Assembly: GCA_030526195.1 (NCBI GenBank)
Contig: JAUNDG010000005.1
Span: 74,086-138,085 of the forward strand
Length of the DNA: 64,000 nt
Source: Lachnospiraceae bacterium
Lineage (GTDB): Bacteria > Bacillota > Clostridia > Lachnospirales > Lachnospiraceae
Reading direction: 5' to 3'
Position numbers and translations under genes: made by a program. The notes under the pieces are model-generated. The model saw nothing but the letters and a program-made list of their open reading frames with translations, did no database searches and had not been told where the DNA came from. Within the stretch, counting starts at the first letter, position 1. Each line of letters begins with the position of its first letter. Below, in pieces: positions 16,219 to 25,351 of this stretch.

Positions 16219-16824
16219 ATGGAACTGAATCTGAAAATAAAATCTTTGCGGGAAGCTCACGAGATGACCCAGGAACAGGTGGCGGAAGCCTTGTATGTGT
16301 CCCGTCGGACCGTGGCCAAGTGGGAAAAAGGCCGGAGCTATCCCAGTATCGATTCCCTGAAAAATCTGGCAAAATGCTTCGGTGTGCCGCTGGAGGAACT
16401 CATCGACAGCGAAGAGATCATCGCTCTGGCCAAGGCAGACATTAAGGAATCCCACCAGAAGTACATGGCGCTGGTCTGCAGTCTGCTTGACCTGGCGGTG
16501 CTCATGATGCTGTTTGTGCCGGTTTTCCATGATCTCTTGAACGGCGCGATCACATCCGCCCCGCTTTTCCGTCTTCACGGCGTGGCCATGGTGCGCCGGG
16601 TGTTATTCCGGGTGGTGGTGCTGGCCACGGCAGCCAATGGTGTGCTGGGTCTGGCGGTCAGCCATGCGGACCGGGCAGTCTGGCGTCGCTATCCTCTGGC
16701 CATCGGGACAACCCTGTCCATCGTCGGGGCCATCTTATTCATCGTTTCCTCACAGACCAATGCGGCACTTTTCTACATGGTGATCCTGATCATCAAGGGT
16801 GCCCTTCTTGTTAAGACAAAATAG
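16219..16824 (+). CDS. XRE-family DNA-binding protein with C-terminal membrane helices
   Basis: A 201-residue protein. Residues 3-60 form a Cro/C1-type helix-turn-helix (LREAHEMTQEQVAEALYVSR, then WEKGRSYPSIDSLKNLAKCF). Residues 90-200 hold about four hydrophobic helices separated by short loops. Such membrane-tethered XRE regulators are common in Bacillota and often control an adjacent transporter. The MATE exporter starts 18 nt downstream, so it is the likely target and partner. AAGAGGGCAACATA is the ribosome-binding region. Confidence 0.82.
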   Translation: MELNLKIKSLREAHEMTQEQVAEALYVSRRTVAKWEKGRSYPSIDSLKNLAKCFGVPLEELIDSEEIIALAKADIKESHQKYMALVCSLLDLAVLMMLFVPVFHDLLNGAITSAPLFRLHGVAMVRRVLFRVVVLATAANGVLGLAVSHADRAVWRRYPLAIGTTLSIVGAILFIVSSQTNAALFYMVILIIKGALLVKTK

Positions 16825-16842
16825 TGGGGGACAGATCAGCCT

Positions 16843-18204
16843 ATGAATGGAAAACCAATGACAGAGGGGGCGCCCTGGAAGCATATCCTGCGGTTTACAC
16901 TGCCCATTTTCCTGGGAGCTCTGCTTCAACAGTTATATAACACGGCGGACAGCATCATTGTCGGCCGCTTTTCCGGAGAGGATGCCCTGTCAGCGGTGGG
17001 CACCACCGGCAGCTTTGTCTTTTTGTTTATGGCACTGGCCATCGGCTTCTCCTCCGGAAATGGCGTGGTGGTCGCCCAGCATTACGGCGCTAAGAATGAA
17101 AAAGAGGTCAGAGATAATGCCTCTACAGGGTTGTTATTCCTGTTGACGTTGGGGCTGGTGATGATGGCTCTGGGCCTCGTGATCGCCCGGCCGGCCTTTA
17201 AATCCTTTGTGGCGGTGCCGCCGGAGATCCTGGATCAGGCGGTGCTGTATTTCCGACTTTATGCCCTGGGCCTTGTGTTCCAGTTTGGCTATAACAGTGT
17301 GTCGTCTATTTTGAGAGCCGTGGGTGACAGCGCCTCAACCTTATATTTGCTGCTGTTATCCTCCGTGCTCAATGTGGGTCTTGATATCCTGTTTGTGGCC
17401 GGTTTCCACTGGGGTGTGGCCGGGGCGGCGATCGCCACGGATATTTCCCAGTTTGTGGCCTTTGCTGCAGCTGCTTATTATATGAAGAAAAAGTATCCCA
17501 TGTTCCGCTTCAGCCGGTCCGATTACAAGTGGCGCAAAGGCTGCGTGGTCCGGACGGTGAAGATCGGCCTGCCCATTTCTTTGCAGATGGTGGTCATTTC
17601 CATGGGCCTTACCTTCATTCAGCGGGCCGCCAACGGTTTTGGCCAGACCATGACGGCGGCTTATTCCGTGGGGCAGCGCATTGAAATGTTCATTAATCAG
17701 CCGGCCATTGCCATGCAGACCACCCTGGCCACATACACAGGACAGAATCTTGGGGCCGGCAAGCACGACCGACTTCGCAAAGGCCTCTGGCAGGGCGTGC
17801 TGATGTCCCTGCTCTTTACATTGGTGTTCACGGTGATCCTGCTGCTCTTTAATCAGCAGATCGTGGAGGCATTTGCTTTAAGTCCGGAAGCCGCCGGCTA
17901 CGGTGTGCGTTATCTGCGGGCGGTGGCACTTTGCAACATTTTGTTGTCTCTCTATGTGCCGCTCTTTGGTTTCTATCAGGGGCTCGACCACAGCGCCGTG
18001 CCCATGATCGTGGCCATGTGCGTTCTGTCACTTCGCGTGATCGTGGTCTACCTGTTAAAGGACACCGCTTTTATGGGCTGCAGCATTCTCTGGTGGAATG
18101 GTCTGGCGGGCTTCTCCATGGGTCTTCTGGTCTGCTGGGGTTATTATTTCTCAGGAAAATGGAAACGCGGCCGCTTCTTTTCTTCGGAAGCACAGCCGTC
18201 CTGA
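16843..18204 (+). CDS. MATE-family efflux transporter
   Basis: A 453-residue, 12-helix exporter that exchanges Na+ or H+ for drugs or metabolites. LPIFLGALLQQLYNTADSIIVGRF at the N-terminus and the mid-protein repeat GLPISLQMVVISMGL...NGFGQTMTAAYSV are typical of the MATE (NorM/DinF/MepA) family. The two halves are homologous as expected. GGGGGACAGATC precedes the ATG; a second ATG lies five codons in. It is translationally close to the upstream XRE-membrane gene, which suggests joint regulation. The substrate is unknown. Confidence 0.9.
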   Translation: MNGKPMTEGAPWKHILRFTLPIFLGALLQQLYNTADSIIVGRFSGEDALSAVGTTGSFVFLFMALAIGFSSGNGVVVAQHYGAKNEKEVRDNASTGLLFLLTLGLVMMALGLVIARPAFKSFVAVPPEILDQAVLYFRLYALGLVFQFGYNSVSSILRAVGDSASTLYLLLLSSVLNVGLDILFVAGFHWGVAGAAIATDISQFVAFAAAAYYMKKKYPMFRFSRSDYKWRKGCVVRTVKIGLPISLQMVVISMGLTFIQRAANGFGQTMTAAYSVGQRIEMFINQPAIAMQTTLATYTGQNLGAGKHDRLRKGLWQGVLMSLLFTLVFTVILLLFNQQIVEAFALSPEAAGYGVRYLRAVALCNILLSLYVPLFGFYQGLDHSAVPMIVAMCVLSLRVIVVYLLKDTAFMGCSILWWNGLAGFSMGLLVCWGYYFSGKWKRGRFFSSEAQPS

Positions 18205-18399
18205 AACATAGCCGTCCGGATCCAAACCATATCTTTATGAAATGGGCAGCCGGAAATGCGGCAGGTTGTGGATGATTTAACAACAAATGACAGTTTTGGC
18301 CGTTTGTTGCTGTTTCATAAAATGCATTTGGGCATATCTTTAAAATATGCTACAATGCACATTAGACTTTTTGATTAATCATTTATGAGAGGGAAAATC

Positions 18400-20052
18400 A
18401 TGAAAAAGAAAGGCATTATCTTCCTTCTGGCCTCCCTGGTGATCCTGGGTATCTTCGTTGCACTATCAATGAATACACCGGGCACAGTGGATCCGGAAAA
18501 CTATCAGCCGGCTGTTTTCTCGACATTCGGCGCACTTCTCCCGCCCATCATCGCCATCGCGCTGGCGTTGATCACAAAGGAAGTGTACTCGTCACTCTTT
18601 GTCGGTATCGTCACAGGTGCGCTGCTGTATGCCAACGGCAACCTGGAGCTTATGCTGAACACCATGATGTTCAACGAAGACGGCGGTATGATCTACAAGC
18701 TGGCTGACAGCTGGAATGTGGGTATCCTCGTATTCCTTGTCATCCTGGGCATTATGGTCGCTCTGATGAACAAGGTCGGCGGTTCCGCTGCCTTTGGTAA
18801 ATGGGCTTCCACTCACATTAAAACACGTGTGGGGGCACAGCTGGCCACAGTGGTCCTCGGTATCCTCATTTTCGTGGACGACTACTTCAACTGCCTGACT
18901 GTAGGTTCTGTTATGCGTCCGGTCACAGACCGTCATAACATTTCCCGCGCCAAGCTGGCATATCTCATTGATGCTACAGCCGCCCCGATCTGCATCATCG
19001 CACCGGTTTCCAGCTGGGCCGCTGCTGTTACATCCTCTGTTCCGGAAGGCAGCGATATCAACGGTTTCACCATGTTCCTGCAGACCATTCCGTATAACTT
19101 CTATGCGCTGTGTACCATCCTGATGATGGTCCTGATGATCATCTTCAAGACAGAATTCGGCCCCATGCGTCGTCATGAGCTGAACGCTCTGAAGGGTGAC
19201 CTCTTCACCACAGAAGCCCGTCCCTACGGCGATGTCAGCGAAGAGATCGGCAGCCCCAACGGCAAGGTCATCGACCTGGTCTTCCCGGTGCTGGTGCTCA
19301 TTGCCTGCTGCATTCTGGGTATGGTCTACACGGGCGGCTTCTTCTCAGGCGAAAGCTTTATCGATGCCTTTGCCGGTGCCGATGCTTCTGTTGGTCTGGT
19401 TATCGGCAGTGTGATCACTCTGATCATCACCTTTGTCTTCTACATGAGTCGCGGCGTTATGACATTCAAGGAATTTACCGAATGTATTCCGGAAGGCTTC
19501 AAGGCCATGGTCGCCCCGATCCTTATTCTGACAATGGCCTGGACACTGTCCGGTATGACCGGCCTTCTGGGCGCCAAGTTCTATGTCCATGACATTGTGG
19601 CCGCTTCCGCCGGTGCTCTGCAGATGTTCCTGCCGGCCGTCGTCTTTGTCGTGGCCTTCTTCCTGGCTTTTGCCACCGGTACAAGCTGGGGTACCTTTGC
19701 CATCCTCATCCCCATCGTGTGCAACGTTTTCGGTGCGGAGGCTTATCAGATGCTGGTCATCTCCATTGCCGCCTGCCTGTCAGGTGCTGTCTGCGGTGAC
19801 CATTGCTCACCCATTTCCGATACCACCATCATGGCATCAGCCGGTGCTCATTCAGACCACGTGAACCATGTGTCCACACAGATTCCGTATGTCATTGTGG
19901 CGGCTGTTGTTTCCTTTATCGGTTACCTGGTATCCGGTATCATCGGCTACACAACCGGCAGCTCCATGGCCCTGATCGGTCTTGGTGTATCCTTAGTGCT
20001 GATGGTGATCGTGGTGCTGGCCATGCGGAGCAAAAACAAACTCGAGCAGTAA
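18400..20052 (+). CDS. NhaC-family Na+/H+ antiporter
   Basis: A 550-residue membrane protein with at least 11 helices. The conserved segments FGALLPPIIAIALALITKEV, LIFVDDYFNCLTVGSVMRPV and the C-terminal SGAVCGDHCSPISDTTIMASAGA are diagnostic of NhaC-type antiporters (also annotated as malate-lactate/H+ antiporters). I prefer the ATG at 18400 because GAGAGGGAAAATC is correctly placed; the ATG at 18385 has no site. The CoA-transferase gene begins 28 nt later, so they are probably co-transcribed and the pair may handle an organic acid. Confidence 0.88.
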   Translation: MKKKGIIFLLASLVILGIFVALSMNTPGTVDPENYQPAVFSTFGALLPPIIAIALALITKEVYSSLFVGIVTGALLYANGNLELMLNTMMFNEDGGMIYKLADSWNVGILVFLVILGIMVALMNKVGGSAAFGKWASTHIKTRVGAQLATVVLGILIFVDDYFNCLTVGSVMRPVTDRHNISRAKLAYLIDATAAPICIIAPVSSWAAAVTSSVPEGSDINGFTMFLQTIPYNFYALCTILMMVLMIIFKTEFGPMRRHELNALKGDLFTTEARPYGDVSEEIGSPNGKVIDLVFPVLVLIACCILGMVYTGGFFSGESFIDAFAGADASVGLVIGSVITLIITFVFYMSRGVMTFKEFTECIPEGFKAMVAPILILTMAWTLSGMTGLLGAKFYVHDIVAASAGALQMFLPAVVFVVAFFLAFATGTSWGTFAILIPIVCNVFGAEAYQMLVISIAACLSGAVCGDHCSPISDTTIMASAGAHSDHVNHVSTQIPYVIVAAVVSFIGYLVSGIIGYTTGSSMALIGLGVSLVLMVIVVLAMRSKNKLEQ

Positions 20053-20080
20053 TATAACAGATATTTCGGAGTAACAGATT

Positions 20081-21592
20081 ATGTATCAAATCATGTCCGC
20101 CGATGAAGCGGCGGAACTTATCAAAGACGGAGACTGTATTTGTGTCAATGCCTTTGTCGGTATCGAAAATCCCGTGGAACTTCATGAGGCCATCTATCGG
20201 CGCTATCATGAGACCGGGTCCCCGAAAAATCTGACGATGGTATCCAGCGCCGGTTTCGGTGTCTGGGATGAAAACAGAAATGCGGAAGGCTATATCCGGG
20301 AAGGGGCTGTGGATCGTCTGATCTGCGGCCACTTCGGCGCCATGCTCAGCACAAAGAAACTGGTGCTTGAGGATCGGTTCGAAGCCTATAACCTGCCGTT
20401 GGGATGCATTTCCCATGCGATCCGTGCCCAGGCCAGCGGCGTCAAGGGCGCCCTGTCCAAGGTCGGTATGGATATCTTTGTGGATCCTCGGCGTGAAGGC
20501 CCCGGCATCAACAACATTTCCAAAGACGATTCCCTCGTCCGCAACGTGTCGGTGGAGGGTGAAGAGTACCTTTATTATCAGCTGCCCAAGCTGACCGTGG
20601 CCCTGATCAAGGGAACCGCAGCGGATATGCAGGGCAACATTTCCTTTGATGACATGTATATGTCCGGCGATGCCCTGTCCATCTGTCAGGCTGTCCGGGC
20701 TAATCACGGCAAGATCATCGTCCAGGTGGACCGTCTGGTGAAAACCCAGGCCCGTCCCCGTAATACCATTATCCCGGGCTGCTTTGTGGATGCCATCGTG
20801 GTGGTGGAAGCGGAGCACAAAAATGCCGCCTTTAAGTCCTTAAGCGGCAGCTTTGAGATTCCCTTTGAGGACTGGCCGGACTGGTATGAGATGCTGGAGC
20901 CCCTGACCTCCGTGAAACGGAAGGCGGAAACACCGGCCAAGATCATCGGTCGGCGGGCGGCCAAGGAATTAAAACCGGATGATATTGTCAATATCGGCAT
21001 CGGCATTCCGGAAATGGTGTCCCGGTATGCCCGTAAGCTGGGGGTGCTCAGTCAGGTGACGCTGACGGTGGAATCCGGCGGTATCGGCGGTTTCCCGGCC
21101 ACCGGTACGGTGTTCGGGGCCATGATCGGTGCCACATCCGTTTACGATATGGCCAACCAGTTTGACCTTTATGATAACGGCGGTCTGGATATCTGCTTCA
21201 TGGGCGCCCTTGAGGTGGACTGCCATGGCAATGTCAATGCCCACAGAGGGCCCGGTGCTTTTGCCGGTATCGGCGGCTTTGCCAATATCACCGCCAAGAC
21301 ACCCACTGTGGTGTTCTGCCTGACCTTTGATGCGGTGGGACTGGAGGTGCAGAAGAAGCGTGATGTGATCACTATTGTGAATGAGGGCAAGGTGCCCAAG
21401 TTTGTCAATGAGATCCGCAGTATCAGCTTTTCAGCCAAGCGTGCCATTGAAAATGGCCAGCATGTTCTTTATGTGACGGAACGCTGTGTCTTTGAACTGA
21501 CATCGGAGGGCCTGCGCCTGAAGGAAGTCTACCCGGGCATTGACCGTCAGAAGGATATTCTTGACAGATTGCCCTTCAAGGTAATAGAATAA
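20081..21592 (+). CDS. Fused acyl-CoA:carboxylate CoA-transferase (family I)
   Basis: A 503-residue protein carrying both alpha-type (residues 1-260) and beta-type (290-503) halves of the propionate/acetate CoA-transferase fold in one chain. The catalytic glutamate is in the beta half, TVESGGIGGFPATG (about residue 330). KLTVALIKGTAADMQGNISF and GPGAFAGIGGFANIT are conserved neighbours. It transfers CoA between a short-chain acyl-CoA and a carboxylate, typically acetate, in fermentation. CGGAGTAACAGATT precedes the ATG. Following NhaC directly, it may activate a carboxylate taken up or exported by that transporter. Confidence 0.88.
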   Translation: MYQIMSADEAAELIKDGDCICVNAFVGIENPVELHEAIYRRYHETGSPKNLTMVSSAGFGVWDENRNAEGYIREGAVDRLICGHFGAMLSTKKLVLEDRFEAYNLPLGCISHAIRAQASGVKGALSKVGMDIFVDPRREGPGINNISKDDSLVRNVSVEGEEYLYYQLPKLTVALIKGTAADMQGNISFDDMYMSGDALSICQAVRANHGKIIVQVDRLVKTQARPRNTIIPGCFVDAIVVVEAEHKNAAFKSLSGSFEIPFEDWPDWYEMLEPLTSVKRKAETPAKIIGRRAAKELKPDDIVNIGIGIPEMVSRYARKLGVLSQVTLTVESGGIGGFPATGTVFGAMIGATSVYDMANQFDLYDNGGLDICFMGALEVDCHGNVNAHRGPGAFAGIGGFANITAKTPTVVFCLTFDAVGLEVQKKRDVITIVNEGKVPKFVNEIRSISFSAKRAIENGQHVLYVTERCVFELTSEGLRLKEVYPGIDRQKDILDRLPFKVIE

Positions 21593-21608
21593 ATCAACAA
21601 ATAAGATG

Positions 21609-21636
21609 CGGAACTGTCCACGGGCAGTTCCGTTTT
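21609..21636 (+). terminator. Terminator after the CoA-transferase gene
   Basis: CGGAACTG / CAGTTCCG stem, 8-nt loop, TTTT. It lies just before the ribosome-binding site of the patatin gene, so some read-through is needed if they share a transcript. Confidence 0.75.
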
Positions 21637-21650
21637 CATGTGGAGGGATT

Positions 21651-22529
21651 ATGGAAAAACTGGGACTTGTTATCGAAGGCGGTGGTATGAAATGTGCCTA
21701 CAGTGCCGGTATACTGGATGCCTTCCTTGACGATAATATCACCTTTGATTATGTGATCGGGGTATCCGCCGGGGCGGCCAACGCAGCATCATTTCTGGCA
21801 AAGCAGCGGGGGCGGAATAAGCGGTTTTATACGGAATTCATTAATGATCCGGATTATATGGGCGTACGCCATTTCTTAAAGACGGGCGAGTTTTTCGGCC
21901 TTTCTTATATTTATCAGACACTGAGCAACACCGGCGGTCGGGCGGAGCTTGACTTTAAAACACTCAAGGAGAATCCGGCGGAATTTGTGGTGCCGGCCAC
22001 GGATGCGGTGACCGGTAAGCCTCATTATTTTCAAAAGGCTGATATGGCACAGGACGACTATCGGGTGATCATGGCCTCCAGTGCATTGCCGGCCCTGAGC
22101 CGCCCTGTGAGCCTCAATGGCCATCTTTATTATGATGGCGGGGTGACGGATGCCATTCCTGTTGACAAGGCTCTGGCGGACGGCTGTGACCGTCTGGTGG
22201 TCCTGCGCACAAAGCCCCGTGATTTTGTGAAAATGCCGGAGGGTATGAAACCGGTTTATTCCTTAATGTGCCGTCGCTATCCGGAGACAGTTAAAGCTCT
22301 GAACAACCGTCATCTGATGTATCGTCGGTGTCAGGCCCGGCAGGATGAGCTGGAAAAAGAAGGTCGCGCGTTTGTTTTTGCGCCCTCAAATCCGCCGAAA
22401 ATGGGCACGTATACGCGTGATAAGACTGTGGAAGAGCAGTTGTACAATTTAGGCGTTTTGGACTATAAAACCGAAAAAACTCATTTATTTGAGTGGTTAT
22501 TCAAGAAAAAACAGCCGAAATTTTGTTAA
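21651..22529 (+). CDS. Patatin-like phospholipase family protein
   Basis: A 292-residue serine acyl hydrolase with the Ser-Asp dyad of patatins. GGGMKC forms the oxyanion hole, IGVSAGA contains the nucleophile serine (G-x-S-x-G), and YYDGGVTDAIPV contributes the aspartate (D-G-G). Homologues deacylate phospholipids or glycerolipids at the inner membrane face. I set the start at 21651 after TGGAGGGATT; a longer frame from 21606 would begin inside the terminator. The last 40 residues are basic (KKKQPKF). It is followed by the 504-nt regulatory region of the methyltransferase operon. Confidence 0.88.
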   Translation: MEKLGLVIEGGGMKCAYSAGILDAFLDDNITFDYVIGVSAGAANAASFLAKQRGRNKRFYTEFINDPDYMGVRHFLKTGEFFGLSYIYQTLSNTGGRAELDFKTLKENPAEFVVPATDAVTGKPHYFQKADMAQDDYRVIMASSALPALSRPVSLNGHLYYDGGVTDAIPVDKALADGCDRLVVLRTKPRDFVKMPEGMKPVYSLMCRRYPETVKALNNRHLMYRRCQARQDELEKEGRAFVFAPSNPPKMGTYTRDKTVEEQLYNLGVLDYKTEKTHLFEWLFKKKQPKFC

Positions 22530-22549
22530 AACTGACTGTCTGGTCAGTT
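22530..22549. promoter_or_regulatory. TetR-type palindromic operator upstream of methyltransferase module 1
   Basis: AACTGAC-tgtctg-GTCAGTT, perfect 7-bp arms. Fifteen of 18 bases match the site at 30561 (CTGACTGTTCAGTCAGTT), which precedes module 2. The likely binder is the TetR protein at 29734. It overlaps the end of the patatin gene and lies about 100 nt upstream of the best promoter. Confidence 0.7.
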
Positions 22550-22647
22550 AAATCCAAAAAGTATCGTAAATTGTTGTGCTTTTTTTACAAGAACATAAAT
22601 GTAAAAGGGATACATTCGCCAAAGTTGTCTAAAGACACATAAACAAA

Positions 22648-22676
22648 TTGCATCAAAAGGCGAGTTTTGGTAAAGT
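22648..22676 (+). promoter_or_regulatory. Promoter of module 1 (riboswitch-led)
   Basis: TTGCAT (22648-22653), 17-nt spacer ending in TGG (extended -10), TAAAGT (22671-22676). The transcript would start near 22683, about 45 nt before the riboswitch core. The same TTGCAT -35 with 17-nt spacing occurs before module 2 at 30516. Confidence 0.55.
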
Positions 22677-22727
22677 AATGACGGACAGAAAATGTCCCAA
22701 ATCAATTCATCACATGTCACTTTTGAT

Positions 22728-22880
22728 TTGCAGTGCTGTTGCAAAACAGCTTAAAAGGGAATCCGATGAAAAGTCGGAACAGCCCCCGCTACTGTAAGAA
22801 GGAGAGGCTCTTGGATGCCACTGTCGTAAGATGGGAAGGTGAGAGTCTTGTTGAATTCAAGTCAGGAGACCTGCTGCATA
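22728..22880 (+). promoter_or_regulatory. Cobalamin (B12) riboswitch
   Basis: The aptamer hallmarks are in order: AAAAGGGAATCCGATGAAAA, GTCGGAACAGCCCCCGCTACTGTAA (22775-22798, split here only for description), GGATGCCACTGT, ATGGGAAGGTGAGAG, and the B12 box AAGTCAGGAGACCTGC (22860-22875). Spacing agrees with the adenosyl/methylcobalamin aptamer family. Downstream are a small hairpin GGACATAA/TTTATGTCC and a terminator. It heads a corrinoid protein and MttB-type methyltransferase, i.e. genes that use B12, not ones that make it. Confidence 0.95.
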
Positions 22881-22946
22881 TCTGATCATCATTTTTCGGG
22901 ATGGAAAAATAAGATCCATAGGACATAAGCCTTTTATGTCCGAACA

Positions 22947-22999
22947 AGTACCGGCGCACTTTTTACCGTTATGTGCGGCGGGACTTACCTTGTTTTTTT
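22947..22999 (+). terminator. Expression-platform terminator of the cobalamin riboswitch
   Basis: AAGTACCGGCGCAC pairs with GTGCGGCGGGACTT (two internal mismatches), then ACCTTG and seven T (22993-22999). It lies 34 nt before the corrinoid gene start, the right place for riboswitch-controlled termination. The direction of control (on or off with B12) cannot be read with certainty. Confidence 0.72.
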
Positions 23000-23033
23000 C
23001 TAAAGGAAAACGGTTTAAGAGAAAGGTGGAAAC

Positions 23034-23723
23034 ATGGAAGAAATCTTAAAGAAAATTGGTGATCTGGTAGCCGAAGGCGAAGACGAAGACGCTGTAGAAG
23101 CTACTCAGGAAGCTCTGGATATGGGTATTGACCCGATGGTTATCCTGCAGCAGGGCGCCAGCAAGGGTATGGACCTTATCAACGAACAGTACAACAACGG
23201 CGAAGCTTTCCTTCCGGAACTGGTTCTGGCCGGTGACGCTATGACAGCTGTTATCGATCTGCTGTTTGCTAACATGGACTCTGATGCTGCTGCCGGCACA
23301 AAGCTTGGCACAATCGTTATCGGTCAGGCTAAGGGTGACGTTCACGATATCGGTAAGAACGTTTGCTCCGCTCTTCTGGCTTGCAACGGTTTCGAAGTTC
23401 ACGATATGGGTACAGACGTTGCTCCGAAGGCTATGGTCGAAAAGGCTGCCGAAGTTGGTGCTAACATCGTTATCCAGTCTACACTGCTGACAACATCTCT
23501 TCCGTACATCGCTGATACACTTCAGTACATCACAGATACAGGCCATCGTGATGATATGTTCTTTGCTTGCGGCGGCGGCCCGGTTACTCCGGAATTCGCT
23601 ACAAATATGCAGGCTGACGGTTGGTCAAGATCTTCCTTCGACTGCGTTGAAATGTGCAAGAAGCTTGTGACAGAATGCAAGCCGGGCAAGCAGCCGATCG
23701 TTATCGTTAACTCTGAAGGCTAA
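23034..23723 (+). CDS. Corrinoid protein of an MttB-type methyltransferase system (MtbC/MttC-like), module 1
   Basis: A 229-residue two-domain protein: an N-terminal helical cap (residues 1-90, with MGIDPMVILQQGASKGMDLI) and a Rossmann B12-binding domain. GDVHDIGKN gives the histidine that coordinates cobalt in the base-off form, followed by GFEVHDMGTDVAP. It shuttles the methyl group from MttB-type enzymes to tetrahydrofolate through methyl-Co(III). AGAGAAAGGTGGAAAC precedes the ATG. It sits behind a cobalamin riboswitch and 88 nt before its methyltransferase partner. Codons are strongly biased (GCT, GTT, ACA, GAA), unlike flanking genes. It is a paralogue of 30604. Confidence 0.93.
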   Translation: MEEILKKIGDLVAEGEDEDAVEATQEALDMGIDPMVILQQGASKGMDLINEQYNNGEAFLPELVLAGDAMTAVIDLLFANMDSDAAAGTKLGTIVIGQAKGDVHDIGKNVCSALLACNGFEVHDMGTDVAPKAMVEKAAEVGANIVIQSTLLTTSLPYIADTLQYITDTGHRDDMFFACGGGPVTPEFATNMQADGWSRSSFDCVEMCKKLVTECKPGKQPIVIVNSEG

Positions 23724-23811
23724 TCCCTGACATAACATTATTTCACGTGAATGACTGTGTGCGGTCAATAACGGCCGCACGCAGAAATGAAAGATAAAAG
23801 GAGAACAGACC

Positions 23812-25269
23812 ATGAATAATTACAAGGTTCAGATTCTTCTGAATAACCTTGACAAGGCTTACAGAGGCCCGATCGTCCCGATGAAAGAATGGGATACCAA
23901 GATTATTCCGAAGACAATCAAACACGTTCTGAAAGAGCACAACCTGCTGGGTACTCTGGATGAAGAAAATCCGATCAACACAGATCCGGAACTGGCTGAT
24001 GAATACTTCAAAGCCGGTTGGGACCTGGCTATCGAACTTGGTCTTTACTGCGAAGATACTGAACGTGTCATCCACGTAACAGAAGAAGAACTGTATGAAT
24101 CCATGAGAAACTATCAGGCTGTCAACATTCTGGGTGATGGCCAGGATACCGTTATCATGAAACCGAGAAGACCGGAAGATCCGTATCCGCCGCTTCTTGC
24201 TGCTTCTCTGGGTATCGTTTGCTCAGAAGAAAACTATATCCCGCTCGTTGAGGGTATCGTTAAATACAACAAGCTGGTCGACGTTCTTCACGGACCGACA
24301 CTGGCTACAGTCTTCGGTCGCCCGATTCGTTCCGGTACACCGTATGAAACTCTGGCCGGTAACTACGAATCCGAACTGAAGAAAGAAGCTCTGTGGAGAG
24401 CCGGCAGACCGGATATGGCTAAGACAGGTGTTAACTCTGCCGTTACAGAATTCGGTCACTTTGGTGGTGCTGCTTCAGTTGCAGGCCGTGGCAACGTTAC
24501 ACAGTCTCTGTGCCCGGTTGAACTTAAGTGTACATTCTCCAACTTCCACAGAAATATCATGGGTCTGAACTATGGCCACAAGCTGAGAACAGGTGGTTTC
24601 TCCTACATCGGCGGTTATGCCGGTAGACCGGAAGGCGCTGCTGTTGCTTGTATCGCCAACGACCTTCTTCTGACAACAATCCTGCAGGCCGACTATGTCA
24701 GCTCCTATGTCTATGACATCCAGCTGTTCGGTAACTGCGGTCGCAAGGCTGTTTGGGCTAACTCTGTTTCTACACAGGCTGTTTCCCGTAACACAAACAT
24801 CATGAGAAACAAGATCGTCAACGAAACAGGCGGTCCGTGCACAGAAATGTTCATGTACGAAGCTGCTGTCGGTCTTATGAACCACAGCGTTTCCGGTGCT
24901 TCCAAGACAACACAGCCGAGATCTGCCGGTGGTCGTTTCACAGACTACATCACTCCGATGGAATGCTGGTGGTGCGGCAACGTCTTCAAGAGCACAGCTG
25001 GTATGTCTCTGAAGCAGGCTAACGAAATCGCTAAGAAGATCCTTCCGAAGTACGAACATAAGCTTGGTAAGCTGACAAAAGAAGATCAGGGTCTCCCGGT
25101 CAACGAATGCTTCGACCTGGCAAACCATGTACCGAAGGAAAACTATCGCGAACTTTACACAAGAGTCCGCAACGAACTTATCGACCTGGGTATGCCGCTT
25201 AACAACGTATTCGGTGAATGGTATGACGAGTTCCTTAAGAAACGTAACGTTTACAGCTACGGTTTCTAA
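23812..25269 (+). CDS. MttB-superfamily (trimethylamine methyltransferase-like) methyltransferase without pyrrolysine, module 1
   Basis: A 485-residue TIM-barrel methyltransferase. EWDTKIIPKTIKHVLKEHNL at the N-terminus, HGPTLATVFGRPIRSGTPYE, FGNCGRKAVWANSVSTQAVS and the C-terminal PRSAGGRFTDYITPMECWW are typical of COG5598/MttB. There is no in-frame amber codon, so this is the non-pyrrolysine branch, whose studied members (MtgB, MtpB, MtcB, MtyB) demethylate glycine betaine, proline betaine, carnitine or gamma-butyrobetaine. It donates the methyl group to the corrinoid protein encoded just upstream. AAAGGAGAACAGACC precedes the ATG. The substrate is unknown. It is similar along its length to 31362, so the two modules are duplicates that diverged. 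Confidence 0.92.
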   Translation: MNNYKVQILLNNLDKAYRGPIVPMKEWDTKIIPKTIKHVLKEHNLLGTLDEENPINTDPELADEYFKAGWDLAIELGLYCEDTERVIHVTEEELYESMRNYQAVNILGDGQDTVIMKPRRPEDPYPPLLAASLGIVCSEENYIPLVEGIVKYNKLVDVLHGPTLATVFGRPIRSGTPYETLAGNYESELKKEALWRAGRPDMAKTGVNSAVTEFGHFGGAASVAGRGNVTQSLCPVELKCTFSNFHRNIMGLNYGHKLRTGGFSYIGGYAGRPEGAAVACIANDLLLTTILQADYVSSYVYDIQLFGNCGRKAVWANSVSTQAVSRNTNIMRNKIVNETGGPCTEMFMYEAAVGLMNHSVSGASKTTQPRSAGGRFTDYITPMECWWCGNVFKSTAGMSLKQANEIAKKILPKYEHKLGKLTKEDQGLPVNECFDLANHVPKENYRELYTRVRNELIDLGMPLNNVFGEWYDEFLKKRNVYSYGF

Positions 25270-25319
25270 AGAAATAGCGTAAGCCTGAGGTTTACCTGAA
25301 AAATCACACATGTTTATAA

Positions 25320-25351
25320 CAATGCCGACCCACCTCGGTGGGCCGGCATTG
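25320..25351 (+). terminator. Hairpin after MttB module 1
   Basis: CAATGCCGACCCAC / GTGGGCCGGCATTG, one mismatch, tiny loop; not followed directly by T (a TTTTTT lies 18 nt on). The following stretch to 25753 has no convincing gene; several local stems (for example GATACCGCGGATATTC and GCTTCTGTCCCAGACAGAAG) suggest a structured leader for the NCS2 gene, but I recognise no known riboswitch class. Confidence 0.55.

Noticed and set aside
19940-20818. 292-codon open frame on the minus strand
   Set aside because: Spans the NhaC-CoA-transferase junction in antisense; both plus-strand genes have full motif support.
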